A stretch of 64,000 nt of DNA from Paracoccus bogoriensis (GCF_019431455.1 NZ_JAHYSR010000010.1:1-64000); one strand, 5' to 3'; positions 27,713 to 37,852 are shown, counted from the stretch's first letter. Made by a program: numbers and translations. Notes: generated by a model from the sequence alone, not told the origin.

Positions 27713-28620
27713 CCGGCCCTCCGCGCGGCGCGCGCGGCCTGCGCCTCGCGCGACCAGACATAAAGCCCTGCCAGGACGATCACGGCAGCCCCCGCGACCG
27801 TCCAGAAATCGGGCAATTGGCCAAAGAACAGCCAGCCCCACAGCCCCGCCCAGACCAGTCCGGTATAGCCGAAGGGCGCCAGCGCCCCGGCCTCGGCCTG
27901 AGAGAAGGCGCGCACCAGAAGATACTGGCTGAGCGTGCCCAGGATCGCAAGCAGCCCGAAGGCCCAGAGATCAGCGGCAGCGACCGGTTTCCAGACGAAG
28001 GGCAGGGCCAGGCTGGTCAGCGCCGTCCCCACCACCGCCGACCACAGGACCGAGGTCACGACGCTGTCCGCCCGGACCATCCGCGTCAGCAGCGCACCCG
28101 CCGCAAAGGTGAAGGCCCCCGCCAGCGGCAGCAGTGCTGCGGGTTGAAACACGCCCAGGCCAGGCCGGATGATCAGCATGGCCCCGAACAGTGCGACGAC
28201 AATTCCCGCGACCCGGCGCGGGCCGATCTTTTCGCCCAGAAACAGGGCGGCGCCAAGCGTGATCAGGACCGGGTTCAGATCCATGATGGCGGTCGCTTCG
28301 GCCAGCCCGATATAGGCCAGCGAGGTGAAGAAAAGCCCGACCGATCCCAGTTGCATCAGCGCGCGCGCGAATTGCAGCCCTGGCTGCCGCGTCCGCATCA
28401 GCCGGGGCAGGTGACGGTGGAAGATCAGCGCGAAAATCAGCAGGTTGCCCATGAAGCGCGCCCAGATCACCTGACCTGCGGGATAGGTCTGGGTCAGGTG
28501 CTTGGCCGTCGCATCCATCAAGGTAAAGCCCAGGATCGCCGCCAGAAGCAGCCCGATCCCCGCTGACTGGCCCGAAAAGCGGCCCAGCGGCGGGGCCATG
28601 TCAAGCACAGGCCGGGGCAT
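27709..28620 (-). CDS. EamA/DMT-family transporter
   Basis: 303 residues from ATG 28620, with ten predicted membrane helices in two EamA repeats (first GIGLLLAAILGFTLMDATAKH, second ADSVVTSVLWSAVVGTALTS). Drug/metabolite transporters export amino acids, metabolites or nucleotide sugars; no substrate can be named. It is transcribed into the acyltransferase gene by a 4-base overlap. Confidence 0.88.
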   Translation of the reverse strand: MPRPVLDMAPPLGRFSGQSAGIGLLLAAILGFTLMDATAKHLTQTYPAGQVIWARFMGNLLIFALIFHRHLPRLMRTRQPGLQFARALMQLGSVGLFFTSLAYIGLAEATAIMDLNPVLITLGAALFLGEKIGPRRVAGIVVALFGAMLIIRPGLGVFQPAALLPLAGAFTFAAGALLTRMVRADSVVTSVLWSAVVGTALTSLALPFVWKPVAAADLWAFGLLAILGTLSQYLLVRAFSQAEAGALAPFGYTGLVWAGLWGWLFFGQLPDFWTVAGAAVIVLAGLYVWSREAQAARAARRAG

Positions 28621-28707
28621 CGTCACCCGAGCGCGCAGCCCAAGGCCGCTTGTCGCCAAGAGGGCCAGGAATTGCGCGGTCTTGCGCCGCCAAGGAGGGC
28701 TTGTCCC

Positions 28708-30726
28708 TCACAGAAGCGCCTTGGCACGTTCCGCGACCGCCTCGGCGGTGATGCCGAAATGCTTGTAGAGCGCGGGCGCAGGCCCCGAGGCGCCGAAACC
28801 CGTCATTCCCACAAAGGCCGATTTCGCCTCGGAGCCTCCGAGGCCCAGCAGCAGCCGGTCCCAGGGCTGGCCGACCGCCGCTTCGACCGCGACGCGGACG
28901 GTGCCGGCGGGCAGGATCTTGGCGCGATAGGCCTCGTCCTGCGCCAAAAACAGTTCGATCGAGGGGACCGAGACGACACGGGTGGAGACGCCATCGGCCT
29001 CGAGCGTCTCGCGGGCGGCCACAGCGATCTCGACCTCGGAGCCCGAGGCCATCAGCACGACCTGCGGCGCGGCCGAGGCCTCGCGCAGCACATAGGCGCC
29101 CTTGGCCGACAGGTTCCCGTCGATCTCCTCGCGCAGAAGCGGCAGGTTCTGGCGCGACAGCGCCAGCACCGAGGGACGGTCGGTCTGCGACAGCGCGATC
29201 TCCCAGGCCTCGGCGGTCTCGATCTGATCGCAGGGGCGCAGCGTCAGCGTGTTGGGCGTGGCGCGGCAAATGGCCAGATGCTCGACCGGTTGATGGGTCG
29301 GTCCGTCCTCGCCCAGGCCGATGCTGTCATGGGTCATCACATAGACGACCGGCAGGCCCATCAGCGCCGACAGCCGCATCGCCCCGCGCGCGTAATCGGT
29401 AAAGGTCAGGAACGTCCCGCCATAGGGGCGGAAGCCGCCATGCAGCCAGATCCCGTTCATCGCCGCCGCCATGCCGTGTTCGCGGATGCCGTAATGGATG
29501 TAGCGGCCCAGTCGGTTTTCGGGGCTGAAGACGCCCTGACCGCCGGTCTTGGTGTTGTTGGAGCCCGTCAGGTCGGCCGAGCCGCCGAAATTCTCGGGCA
29601 TCGCGGCGTTCAGCACTTCCAGCACGTTTTCGCTGGCCTTGCGGGTCGCGACCTTGGGCTTGCTGCCCAGCGTCTGCTGCTTGAACGCGGCGATGGTCGG
29701 CGCAAGGCGCGGGTTCGGATCGGTGCCGATGCGGGCGGCAAAGGCGTCGCGCCGGGTGGCGTCCAGCGCATCGACGCGGGCCTGCCAGGCGGCGCGCGCC
29801 TCGGCACCCCGCGCGCCGATCTGGCGCCACTGGGACAGGATCGGCTCGGGGATCTCGAAGGCGCCGGCGGTCCAGCCGTAAACCTCGCGTGTGGCGGCGA
29901 TCTCGGCCGCGCCAAGGGGCGAACCATGGGCCTTGCTGCTATCGGCCTTGGCGGGCGAGCCGAAGCCGATCACGGTCTTGCAATCGACCAGAACCGGGCG
30001 GCCGTCATCCTGTGCGGCCTCGCGCAGCGCCCGGTCGATATCGGCGGCGTCATGGCCGTCGCAGGACAGCACCCGCCAGCCCGAGGCCGCAAAGCGCGCA
30101 CGCTGGTCGGTCTTGTCCGACAGGCTGACGCGGCCGTCGATGGTGATGTCGTTATTGTCCCACAGAACGATCAGGCGACCCAGCTTCTGGTGGCCGGCCA
30201 GGCCGATCGCTTCCTGGCTGATGCCCTCCATCAGGCAACCATCGCCCGCGATGACCCAGGTGCGGTGGTCGCACAGATCGGCCCCGAACTCGGCGCGCAT
30301 GGCTTCCTCGGCCATGGCGAAGCCGACGGCGGTGGCGATGCCCTGGCCCAGAGGGCCGGTCGTTGTCTCGACCCCCTCGACATGGCCATATTCCGGATGG
30401 CCTGCCGTGATCGCATCCAGTTGACGGAAGTTGCGGATCTGGTCCAGCGTCATCTGCCGATAGCCCGTCAGGTAAAGCAGGCTGTAGATCAGCATCGAAC
30501 CATGGCCCGCCGACAGGATGAAGCGATCGCGGTCGAACCAATGCGGCGCCGAGGCGTCGAATTTCAGGTGATTGCGAAACAGCACCGTCGCCACGTCGGC
30601 CATGCCCATCGGCATACCCGGATGGCCGGAATTGGCGGCCTCGACCGCATCCATCGACAGCACGCGGATCGCGGCGGCGAGGTTCCAGTGATCGGGATTG
30701 GCAGAGCGGCGGGCGGCGATGTCCAT
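28708..30726 (-). CDS. tkt: Transketolase
   Basis: 672 residues from ATG 30726 (GGGATCC upstream). It moves two-carbon units between sugar phosphates using thiamine diphosphate. Seen: [20 protein letters not shown], the thiamine-binding [13 protein letters not shown]...[10 protein letters not shown] motif, and [14 protein letters not shown] with the catalytic Glu. In context it joins pentose phosphate to Entner-Doudoroff and supplies erythrose-4-phosphate for the aro genes nearby. Confidence 0.96.
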   Translation of the reverse strand: MDIAARRSANPDHWNLAAAIRVLSMDAVEAANSGHPGMPMGMADVATVLFRNHLKFDASAPHWFDRDRFILSAGHGSMLIYSLLYLTGYRQMTLDQIRNFRQLDAITAGHPEYGHVEGVETTTGPLGQGIATAVGFAMAEEAMRAEFGADLCDHRTWVIAGDGCLMEGISQEAIGLAGHQKLGRLIVLWDNNDITIDGRVSLSDKTDQRARFAASGWRVLSCDGHDAADIDRALREAAQDDGRPVLVDCKTVIGFGSPAKADSSKAHGSPLGAAEIAATREVYGWTAGAFEIPEPILSQWRQIGARGAEARAAWQARVDALDATRRDAFAARIGTDPNPRLAPTIAAFKQQTLGSKPKVATRKASENVLEVLNAAMPENFGGSADLTGSNNTKTGGQGVFSPENRLGRYIHYGIREHGMAAAMNGIWLHGGFRPYGGTFLTFTDYARGAMRLSALMGLPVVYVMTHDSIGLGEDGPTHQPVEHLAICRATPNTLTLRPCDQIETAEAWEIALSQTDRPSVLALSRQNLPLLREEIDGNLSAKGAYVLREASAAPQVVLMASGSEVEIAVAARETLEADGVSTRVVSVPSIELFLAQDEAYRAKILPAGTVRVAVEAAVGQPWDRLLLGLGGSEAKSAFVGMTGFGASGPAPALYKHFGITAEAVAERAKALL

Positions 30727-30796
30727 GTCGGATCCCTTGCGGCAATGAGCTTCCGTCACCTGTTAGGTTGGATGAGGTCCGGTTGCAAGCCGGGCG

Positions 30797-32125
30797 TCAG
30801 CTTTCGCCGCTGCGCGATGCTGCCAGCGGTCTGATCTTGAGCCGCGTTATCCGGTTCTCGCGCCGCGTCACGACCTCGAAGCGATAGCCGTGGAAGCTGA
30901 AGACCTGACCCTGTTCCGGGATCGACTGCGCCATGTGGATGACCAGCCCCGCGACCGTATTCGCCTCGTCATCGGGAAGGTTCCAGTCCAGCTGGCGGTT
31001 CAGGTCGCGGATCGTCATGCCGCCATCGACCAGGTAATCGCCCTGGGGGCCGGGTTTCAGCACCTGTTCGGATTCCGTGTCGTGTTCGTCGGTGATCTCG
31101 CCCACGATCTCTTCGATGATGTCCTCCAGCGTCACAAGGCCGCGCAGGCTGCCATATTCGTCCACGACCAGCGCGAAATGCGTGCGGCGCTTGAGAAATT
31201 CGCGCATCTGTTCGTCAAGCGCCGTGGTCTCGGGGACGAAATAGGGCGGCATCGCCACGGCCATCAGGTCAATCCGGCGGTCGCCCGCCGGGTCGCGCTG
31301 GTCACGAACCGAACGGTTTACTGCGCGCAGCAGATCCTTGGCATGAACCACACCCACGACGTTTTCGCGTTCGCCTTTATAGACGGGCAGGCGGGTATGG
31401 GGGCTGGACAGCACGGCTTCCAGAATGCGCTCGGGGGGCATGTCGGCGTCGATCATCTGGATCTCGGAGCGGTGGCGCATGATCTCCTCGACCGTGCGGT
31501 TGCCCAGATCCAGCGCGCCCAGAAGGCGGTCGCGATCCTCCTTCTGAACCGCGCCCGAGGCATGACCGATGGACAGGGCGCCCGCGATTTCTTCCTCGAT
31601 CGAGAACATATGCGCGCTTGCATCGGTCTTGAGCCCGAACAGCGCCAGGATCAGCCGCACGATGGCCCGAACCACGGCAACGACCGGCGACAGCAGGATC
31701 GTGACCAGACGGATCGGACGCGCGACCAGGATGGCCACCTTTTCGGGGGCCGAGATGGCATAGGTCTTGGGCATCACCTCGGCAAAGATCAGCACCAGCA
31801 CCGTCATCACCAGCGTCGCCATGGCCACGCCGCCGCTGCCCAGCACCCGTGTCAGAAGCGCGGTGGCAAGGCTGGCGGACAGGATGTTGACCACGTTGTT
31901 GCCCAGAAGGATCGCACCGATCAGCTTTTCGCTGTCCTCGGTCACGCGCAGCGCGGCTTGTGCGCCCGTCTCGCCCTTGTCGGCGCGGGCCTGCAGCTTG
32001 GACCGGCTTGAGGCCGTCAGCGCGGTTTCCGAACCCGAAAAGAAGGCCGAGATCGCCAGAAGGCAGGCAATCGCGCCGCAAGTCAGCCAGAACACGCTGT
32101 CGAAAATACCTGAAGGATCGTCCAT
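30797..32125 (-). CDS. Hemolysin C/CorC-CNNM family membrane protein with CBS domains
   Basis: 442 residues: an N-terminal DUF21 membrane domain (about four helices, with FSGSETALTASSRSKLQARADKG), then two CBS domains (MRHRSEIQMIDADMPPERIL; RTHFALVVDEYGSLRGLVTLEDI), and a CorC_HlyC C-terminal domain. The family is linked to magnesium/cobalt or membrane stress functions. It precedes xerD-facing DNA on the same strand, 15 bases from the xerD stop. Confidence 0.92.
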   Translation of the reverse strand: MDDPSGIFDSVFWLTCGAIACLLAISAFFSGSETALTASSRSKLQARADKGETGAQAALRVTEDSEKLIGAILLGNNVVNILSASLATALLTRVLGSGGVAMATLVMTVLVLIFAEVMPKTYAISAPEKVAILVARPIRLVTILLSPVVAVVRAIVRLILALFGLKTDASAHMFSIEEEIAGALSIGHASGAVQKEDRDRLLGALDLGNRTVEEIMRHRSEIQMIDADMPPERILEAVLSSPHTRLPVYKGERENVVGVVHAKDLLRAVNRSVRDQRDPAGDRRIDLMAVAMPPYFVPETTALDEQMREFLKRRTHFALVVDEYGSLRGLVTLEDIIEEIVGEITDEHDTESEQVLKPGPQGDYLVDGGMTIRDLNRQLDWNLPDDEANTVAGLVIHMAQSIPEQGQVFSFHGYRFEVVTRRENRITRLKIRPLAASRSGES

Positions 32126-32140
32126 TGTGTTTTGAGAAAC

Positions 32141-33094
32141 CTATGTTTTTCTGTTTTTCGGGGCAGCAAGAGGGTGATGCTTCAGAACCAGTTCCCGCAT
32201 CCTTGCAGTGACGACATGGGTGTAGATTTCCGTCGTTCCCAGATCGGCATGGCCCAACAGGGTCTGGATCACCCTCAGATCGGCTCCGCCCTCCAGCAGG
32301 TGGGTGGCGAAGGCGTGGCGAATGACATGGGGCGTGACCCGCGCGGGGTCCAGCCCCGCCATCAGCGAAAGGCGCTCCAGCAGGCGCGAGATCGCCTGCC
32401 GGGACATGTGGCCCGCCTTGCCGGGGGCAGGGAACAGCCAGCGGCCCCCGCGCCCCGCGACCAGCTTCGCAAGGGCGCTGCCTTCGGGCGCATGGTCGCG
32501 ATGGGCCAGCCATGCGGTCAGGGCGCGTCGTGCGGGGCCGGTCAGGGGAACCAGACGCTCGCGTCCGCCCTTGCCACGGATCAGCAGCAGTTCGGGATCG
32601 CCCCGGCAGCCTGCGACGGGCAGTTCGACCAGTTCGCTGACGCGCATCCCGGTTGAATAGAGCAGTTCGACCAGACAGGTCGAGCGCGCGCGGTCGGCCT
32701 GGGTCCGGCCGAATCTGGGGGCGGCTTGCAGCAGCAGGGCGATTTCGGACTGGGACAGGCTGCGGGGCAGGCGGTGCGTCCGGCCCGGCCCGCTGATGCG
32801 GATGGCGGGATCGTCGGGGCGCCAACCCTCTTCCAGGGCGAAGCGGGTGAATTGCCGGATTGCGGAAAGCCGCCGCGCCCGGGTCGCGCGTGACAGGCCC
32901 TGCGCCTCGCAGAAGGTCAGATATTCCTCGATCCGCTCGCGTGTCAGATCGGCCAGGCTCAGCGACTGCCGCGCCAGCCATCCCGCCAGGTCGTTCAGGT
33001 CGCGCCCATAGGCCAGAAGCGTGTTGCGCGCCGCTCCGGCCTCGGCGGCCTGGGCGTCCAGAAAGGCGGATATGGCCGCAGAATCGCGGCTCAT
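32141..33094 (-). CDS. xerD: Site-specific tyrosine recombinase XerD
   Basis: 317 residues from ATG 33094. N-terminal SAM-like domain (ISAFLDAQAAEAGAARNTLLAYGRDL), then catalytic residues Arg in YSTGMRVSELVELP, the HVIRHAFATHLLEGGADLRVIQTLLGH box and Tyr in TEIYTHV. It resolves chromosome dimers at dif with XerC at division. The ATG overlaps the end of the upstream hypothetical gene by 4 bases, so the longer frame is rejected. It is not a mobile-element integrase: it is full length and in a housekeeping context. Confidence 0.9.
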   Translation of the reverse strand: MSRDSAAISAFLDAQAAEAGAARNTLLAYGRDLNDLAGWLARQSLSLADLTRERIEEYLTFCEAQGLSRATRARRLSAIRQFTRFALEEGWRPDDPAIRISGPGRTHRLPRSLSQSEIALLLQAAPRFGRTQADRARSTCLVELLYSTGMRVSELVELPVAGCRGDPELLLIRGKGGRERLVPLTGPARRALTAWLAHRDHAPEGSALAKLVAGRGGRWLFPAPGKAGHMSRQAISRLLERLSLMAGLDPARVTPHVIRHAFATHLLEGGADLRVIQTLLGHADLGTTEIYTHVVTARMRELVLKHHPLAAPKNRKT

Positions 33095-34572
33095 GGTGTG
33101 CCTGTCATCCGGGGCAGCAGGGTGATCTGTTGCTCGGCACGGCGCGCATCTTCGGTCAGGCCAAGCGCGCGCAGCATGGCGATGCCGCGCCCGGCCCGTG
33201 CCAGATCGCCTTCCAGCGCGGCGTCGATATCGGCCATGGCCAGCAACAGCGCCTCGCCGCGCGCGCTTTGCGGCGGCTCGGGGGGATCGGCGGCCAGTTC
33301 GGGCGCGGGCTCCGGCGGCTCGGTTCCGGTCAGGCCGCGCCATTGTCGCAGCAGGGTGATGATCTCGGCGGTGCGCGTGTCGCCGGGGTAATGGTCGGGC
33401 AGATCGGCGCCGACCATCGCGGCCAGCAGATCCGCCATGCCGGCGGCGGCGAATTCGTCAAAGGCACGGGGCAGGGCCTGCGCCAGATCGCCCGATTGCA
33501 GCGCCGCCTCCAGCGTACGCATTGCGCTGGCGCGTTCCCAGACCCCGCCCGAGGCCGCAGGACGCTGTTCGCCATAGATTGCCCGCAGCCGCAACGGCCC
33601 AAGCGCGCCCGACCGCGCCAAGCGCTCGGCGGCTTCCAGGCGGGCCTTGAAGCCGCTGTTCGGCCGCAGATCGCTTTGGGCGAAGGCCACGGGCAACGTG
33701 CTGGTGGGCAGGGGCTGGCCGATCGCTTCGTGGATGCGGAATTCAAGCGGCGTTACCCGATCGGCCGGCACCAGCGTCTCGCCGCCATCGACGAAGGCAT
33801 CATCGAGGAAATGCGTCAGCAGGATCGCCTGACGTTCGTCGATCAGGCCAAGGCTTTCGGCGCCATGCAGGCTGATCGCCGCGGCTGCCCAATCGCCGGT
33901 CTGCGCCAGGCAGAAGATCCGCGCCGGAAAGCTGGGCGCAATGCCGGGCGTGCTGTTCATGATGCGGCAGGCGCGGTGTTCGTCCCCTTCCAGCAGCGCG
34001 ATGTCGAACAGGCGGCGAAAGATTTCGGGATTGCCGACACCTGCGGCCAGCAACAGCGATTGCGCCTCGTCCAGCGCGCCCATGTCCAGCAACCGGTCCA
34101 CCCGGGCCATGAACAGCCGCCCCTGCGGATCGGGCGCGCCGTCGATCTGGGGCGGGGCAAGCTGCGCGGTCAGCACACGCCGCATCAGCGCCTGCATGGA
34201 TTGCAGCCGCGCCGGTGTCTGCAACAGCAGCGCCGATAGCTCTGCCGGGTCGCTGCCTGCCCAGAGATCAGCCGGCAGACCGGCCCGGCGCGGGCTCATC
34301 GTGCCCGCCCCGTCGGGATTGCCCTGGTCGAGCCGCGTCACCAGAACCGGCCCGACTTCGCCGCTGGCCGCGACGGGTTGACGCGACATCGTGTCGGGTC
34401 CGGGCGGGGGCTCGTCGCCTGGCCGCCAGGCCGAAGTCTCGCGCTGCGGCCCGCGCACGCTGCCCGACAGCCAGTCGCTGGCCGACAGGGGCTGTCCCTG
34501 CCCGAATGCCGGCGGCGCGGGGTGAAAGAGGATCAGCGCCAGAAGGGCGGCGAGGGCGTGCCTTTCAATCAC
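33091..34572 (-). CDS. Exported hypothetical protein, Rhodobacterales-type, GTG start
   Basis: The 493-residue product starts with a hydrophobic segment (residues 5-18) and looks secreted or periplasmic. It is helical and Ala-rich, with tetratricopeptide-like stretches (MGALDEAQSLLLAAGVGNPEIFRRLFDIALLEGDE; HRACRIMNSTPG). I do not recognise a named family. The start is GTG at 34572 inside the stop region of the 45-residue gene upstream, and the stop overlaps xerD. It therefore sits in a three-gene operon with xerD. Confidence 0.72.
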   Translation of the reverse strand: MIERHALAALLALILFHPAPPAFGQGQPLSASDWLSGSVRGPQRETSAWRPGDEPPPGPDTMSRQPVAASGEVGPVLVTRLDQGNPDGAGTMSPRRAGLPADLWAGSDPAELSALLLQTPARLQSMQALMRRVLTAQLAPPQIDGAPDPQGRLFMARVDRLLDMGALDEAQSLLLAAGVGNPEIFRRLFDIALLEGDEHRACRIMNSTPGIAPSFPARIFCLAQTGDWAAAAISLHGAESLGLIDERQAILLTHFLDDAFVDGGETLVPADRVTPLEFRIHEAIGQPLPTSTLPVAFAQSDLRPNSGFKARLEAAERLARSGALGPLRLRAIYGEQRPAASGGVWERASAMRTLEAALQSGDLAQALPRAFDEFAAAGMADLLAAMVGADLPDHYPGDTRTAEIITLLRQWRGLTGTEPPEPAPELAADPPEPPQSARGEALLLAMADIDAALEGDLARAGRGIAMLRALGLTEDARRAEQQITLLPRMTGTP

Positions 34573-34702
34573 CCGGCGTCCCCAGTTGCAGCGGCAGGCG
34601 TTTTTCCTGACGTATCGGTTCCATATCGCCGAAATAGGCGTAACCGGCCAGACCGGCCAGAGCCGCCAGAATCACCACCGCCAGAACCTTGATCAGCCGC
34701 AT
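34565..34702 (-). CDS. 45-residue membrane-anchored small protein upstream of the exported hypothetical gene
   Basis: Read from ATG 34702, the peptide is MRLIKVLAVVILAALAGL followed by AGYAYFGDMEPIRQEKRLPLQ and ending GTPGD. One membrane helix (about residues 5-23) is followed by a charged tail. The stop lies 8 bases inside the next gene, whose GTG start overlaps it, a typical coupled arrangement. This supports it as a real gene despite its size. No function can be given. Confidence 0.6.
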   Translation of the reverse strand: MRLIKVLAVVILAALAGLAGYAYFGDMEPIRQEKRLPLQLGTPGD

Positions 34703-34836
34703 TACCCTGCCCTTGCTTGCCCGGTCGAACCGGAGACCTGCCTTGCCCGTGCCCGGTCTGATGCCGGGTCCGGACGGATTATATATGGCAATTCCGGGAA
34801 GATCACGCCATTCAGTCGCAAGATGAAGGGATTGCG

Positions 34837-35403
34837 ATGCGACGGCGACTGATCAGGCATATCGTGCTGGTGGGCATGATGGGAGCGGGCAAGACGGCGA
34901 TCGGTGGCGAATTGGCGCGGCGCCTCGGCGTGCCGTTCCGCGACTCGGATGCCGAGATCGAGACCGCCGCCGCCATGACCATCACCGAGATCTTCGCCCG
35001 CGACGGCGAGGCGTTCTTTCGCGCCCGCGAGGCCGAGGTGCTGGGCCGCCTGCTGGCGGGGCCGGTCGGTGTGATCTCGACAGGCGGGGGGGCCTTCATG
35101 CAGGAGGGCAACCGCAAGGCCATCGGGCGCACCGGGGTCTCGGTGTGGCTGGACTGCGATATGGAGCTTCTGTGGCAGCGCGTCCGGCAGCGTCCGACCC
35201 GCCCCCTGCTGCAGACCGCCGATCCCAAGGGCACGCTGATCCGTCTGATGGCAGAACGCGCTCCGGTTTATGCGCTGGCCGATCTGCGCTTTGCCGCGCA
35301 GGCGGGCGATAGCGTCGAGGCCTCGGCCGGGCGCCTGCTGGACACGCTGGAGAATGCGCCCGTCTGCCCTTTTGCCCCCCTGTCAAAGGACCATCCCCGA
35401 TGA
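34837..35403 (+). CDS. aroK: Shikimate kinase
   Basis: 188 residues; phosphorylates shikimate using ATP. It has the Walker A GMMGAGKTAIGGELA, the shikimate-binding FRDSDAEIE and GGGAFM segments, and the lid WQRVRQRPTRPLL. It overlaps aroB by 4 bases, so aroK-aroB form an operon. TATATAT at about 34781 may be part of the promoter. Confidence 0.95.
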   Translation: MRRRLIRHIVLVGMMGAGKTAIGGELARRLGVPFRDSDAEIETAAAMTITEIFARDGEAFFRAREAEVLGRLLAGPVGVISTGGGAFMQEGNRKAIGRTGVSVWLDCDMELLWQRVRQRPTRPLLQTADPKGTLIRLMAERAPVYALADLRFAAQAGDSVEASAGRLLDTLENAPVCPFAPLSKDHPR

Positions 35404-36506
35404 CCGAGACCGTCACCGTCCACGTTCCCCTTGGCGCGCGCGCTTATGACGTTCAGATCGGGCCGGGTCTGATCGGCATGGCGGGCGCTTGGATTGCGCC
35501 GCTGCTGGCACGGCCCCGCGTCGCAATCGTGACCGAAGAGACCGTCGCCCGGCTGCACCTGCCTGCCCTGGAGACGGCGCTGAAATCCGAAGGGATCGGC
35601 TGCCGCGCGCTGATCCTGCCGGCAGGCGAGGGGACGAAAAGCTGGCCGCATCTGATGCGCTGCGTCGAATGGCTGCTGGAACAGCAGATCGAGCGGCGCG
35701 ATGTCGTCCTGGCCCTGGGCGGCGGGGTGATCGGCGATCTGGTGGGCTTTGCAACGGCGATCCTGCGGCGCGGCGTGCGTTTCGTGCAGATGCCCACCAC
35801 GCTGCTGGCGCAGGTGGACAGCAGCGTCGGCGGCAAGACCGGGATCAACAGCGCGCATGGCAAGAACCTGATCGGGGCGTTTCACCAGCCCTCGCTGGTG
35901 CTGGCCGATACCCTTGTGCTGGATACGCTGAGCCCTCGCGATTTCCTGGCCGGTTACGGCGAGGTTGCGAAATACGGATTGCTGGGGGATGCTGATTTCT
36001 TCGCCTGGCTGGAGGAAAACGCCCCCGGCCTGCGCGATGATCCGGCGCTGCGCCTCAAGGCAATAGCGCATTCGGTGGCGATGAAGGCGGGCATTGTCAC
36101 CCGCGACGAGACCGAACAGGGCGAGCGTGCGCTGCTGAACCTGGGCCACACATTCGGCCATGCGCTGGAGGCCGCGACGGGCTATTCCGACAGGCTGCTG
36201 CATGGCGAGGGGGTGGCGATCGGCTGCGCGCTGGCCTTCGACCTGTCGGCGCGGATGGGCCTGTGTTCGCAGGAGGCGCCCAGCCGGGTTCTGGCGCATC
36301 TGCGTCAGATGGGCTTGCCCGCCCGCCTGTCCGAGATCGCGGGGAATCTGCCTGACGACCGGGCGCTGATTGCGCTGATGGGACAGGACAAGAAGGTCGT
36401 GGATGGCCGCCTGCGTTTCGTGCTGGCGCGCGGTATCGGTGAAGCCTTCGTCAGCGATGCCGTCGATGTCGCCACGCTGGAGGCCGTGCTGCGCGACGCG
36501 CGCTAG
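35400..36506 (+). CDS. aroB: 3-dehydroquinate synthase
   Basis: 368 residues; converts DAHP into 3-dehydroquinate, the second shikimate step, using NAD and a metal. The signature GGGVIGDLVGFATAILRRGV and QMPTTLLAQVDSSVGGKTGIN, plus LNLGHTFGHALEAATGY (metal-ligand His), are all present. Coupled to aroK by a 4-base overlap. Confidence 0.95.
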   Translation: MTETVTVHVPLGARAYDVQIGPGLIGMAGAWIAPLLARPRVAIVTEETVARLHLPALETALKSEGIGCRALILPAGEGTKSWPHLMRCVEWLLEQQIERRDVVLALGGGVIGDLVGFATAILRRGVRFVQMPTTLLAQVDSSVGGKTGINSAHGKNLIGAFHQPSLVLADTLVLDTLSPRDFLAGYGEVAKYGLLGDADFFAWLEENAPGLRDDPALRLKAIAHSVAMKAGIVTRDETEQGERALLNLGHTFGHALEAATGYSDRLLHGEGVAIGCALAFDLSARMGLCSQEAPSRVLAHLRQMGLPARLSEIAGNLPDDRALIALMGQDKKVVDGRLRFVLARGIGEAFVSDAVDVATLEAVLRDAR

Positions 36507-36536
36507 GTTCTGCCTCCGTCCCGGCCCGGAAAGCCG

Positions 36537-36576
36537 CGCGCCCCCCCATCGAGGGGGGCCGCACGGCTGGCTGCCG
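36537..36576. terminator. GC-rich hairpin between convergent aroB and dehydrogenase genes
   Basis: CCCCCC-ATCGA-GGGGGG at 36542-36558, flanked by further pairing words (AGCCG... CGGCT), sits where two convergent genes end. There is no T run, so it may act as a Rho-aided or bidirectional stop. Confidence is moderate. Confidence 0.5.
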
Positions 36577-36587
36577 CGCAAGCCCGA

Positions 36588-37634
36588 TCAGGCGGCGCGC
36601 TTGCGGTCCAGCATCGCCTCGACCATGGCATCGGCCACGCGCGCGGGGGGCTGGCCGCTGGCGGCGGCGCGCTCCAGCATCTGGGCCACGCAGCCCGCGA
36701 TGCCGGCCAGACGTTCGAGCCGCCAGGCGTCGTTCTTGCCGTGGATCTCGCTGGCGACGCTGATGATGCCGCCCGCATTCACGACGTAATCGGGCAGATA
36801 GGTGATGCCGCGCGCGGCCAGCGTCTCGGTCAGGTCGTCGCTGGCCAGCTGGTTGTTCGCCGCGCCGCAGACCAGCCGCGCGGTCAGATCCGGGATGGTC
36901 CGGGCGTTCAGCACGCCGCCAAGCGCGCAGGGCGCGAAGATCTCCATCTCTTGCTGAAAGACCTGATCGGGCGCGCAGATGGTGGCGCCAAGCCGGTCCG
37001 CCGCATCCTCAAGCGCCGCCTGATGGATGTCGGTCACGATCAGCCGCGCGCCTGCGGCGGCCAGCTTTTCGGCCAGCGACAGGCCGACATGGCCCAGACC
37101 CTGCACCAGAACGCGCCGACCCGTCAGGTCGTCGCTGCCGAAGACATGGGCCGCGCCCACGCGCAGGCAGCGAAACACGCCCTCGGCCGTCCAGGGCGAG
37201 GGGTCGCCCGAGGCGCCCGACAGCCCTACGGCGTAACGGGTGACTTCCGCCGCATGGGCCATGTCCTCGGGCGAGATGCCCACATCCTCGGCCGTCCAGT
37301 AGCGCCCGCCAAGCGCCTCGACCGCCTCGCCAAAGGCGCGCATCATCGCGGGCGTCTTGTCCTGCCGCGCATCACCGATGATCACCGCCTTGCCGCCGCC
37401 CAGCCCCAGATCGGCCATGGCGTTCTTGTAGCTCATGCCGCGCGCCAGCCGCGTCACGTCGTGGATGGCCGCCGCATCATCGGTATAGGGCCACATCCGG
37501 CATCCGCCCGCCGCCGGGCCGAGCACCGTCGAATGCAGGCAGATCAGCGCGCGCAGACCCGCTTCGGGGTGCTGGGCCAGCACGAGGCGCTCGAAACCGT
37601 CGGGCGGGGTCAGGTCGGTCAGGGTCAGGGGCAT
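36588..37634 (-). CDS. Leu/Phe/Val-type amino acid dehydrogenase (Glu/Leu dehydrogenase family)
   Basis: 348 residues from ATG 37634, chosen because AAAGGA lies 8 bases upstream of it. Glycine-rich VVGLGHVGL-like loop is seen as VLVQGLGHVGLSLAEKL; upstream are AAGGCRMWPYTDD, GGGKAVIIGD (catalytic Lys region) and WTAEDVGISPEDM. It is likely a Leu dehydrogenase-type enzyme deaminating branched-chain or aromatic amino acids with NAD. Its substrate preference cannot be fixed by eye. It is not a glutamate dehydrogenase given its length and the CRMWPYTDD pattern. Confidence 0.85.
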   Translation of the reverse strand: MPLTLTDLTPPDGFERLVLAQHPEAGLRALICLHSTVLGPAAGGCRMWPYTDDAAAIHDVTRLARGMSYKNAMADLGLGGGKAVIIGDARQDKTPAMMRAFGEAVEALGGRYWTAEDVGISPEDMAHAAEVTRYAVGLSGASGDPSPWTAEGVFRCLRVGAAHVFGSDDLTGRRVLVQGLGHVGLSLAEKLAAAGARLIVTDIHQAALEDAADRLGATICAPDQVFQQEMEIFAPCALGGVLNARTIPDLTARLVCGAANNQLASDDLTETLAARGITYLPDYVVNAGGIISVASEIHGKNDAWRLERLAGIAGCVAQMLERAAASGQPPARVADAMVEAMLDRKRAA

Positions 37635-37800
37635 GGCTTGCATCCTTTGTCCGGTTCTGCCCTTCAGCAAAACGCCGCCCCGACATGGTTGCAAGCACAG
37701 GATCATTCCGAAAGCGGCGGCAGGGGTGCGCGCAATTTGCAAGCCAGCGCCCCGGGGCCGGGGGCAAGATCGCTACGCCGCGGCGCGGCGCGGGTGACGA

Positions 37801-37827
37801 AAAAGGGCGGCCCGCCGGACCGCCCCA
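37801..37827 (-). terminator. Rho-independent terminator of ssb
   Basis: On the minus strand GGGCGGTCC-GGC-GGGCCGCCC is followed by TTTTT, with one T-G wobble in a 9-base stem. It lies 26 bases beyond the ssb stop. Confidence 0.8.
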
Positions 37828-37852
37828 AGGTGATTCGCCTGATGCGTCCCGA

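Noticed and set aside
32141..33094. XerD as a mobile-element integrase
   Set aside because: It is full length with all catalytic residues, coupled to housekeeping genes, and not adjacent to a tRNA or repeats.
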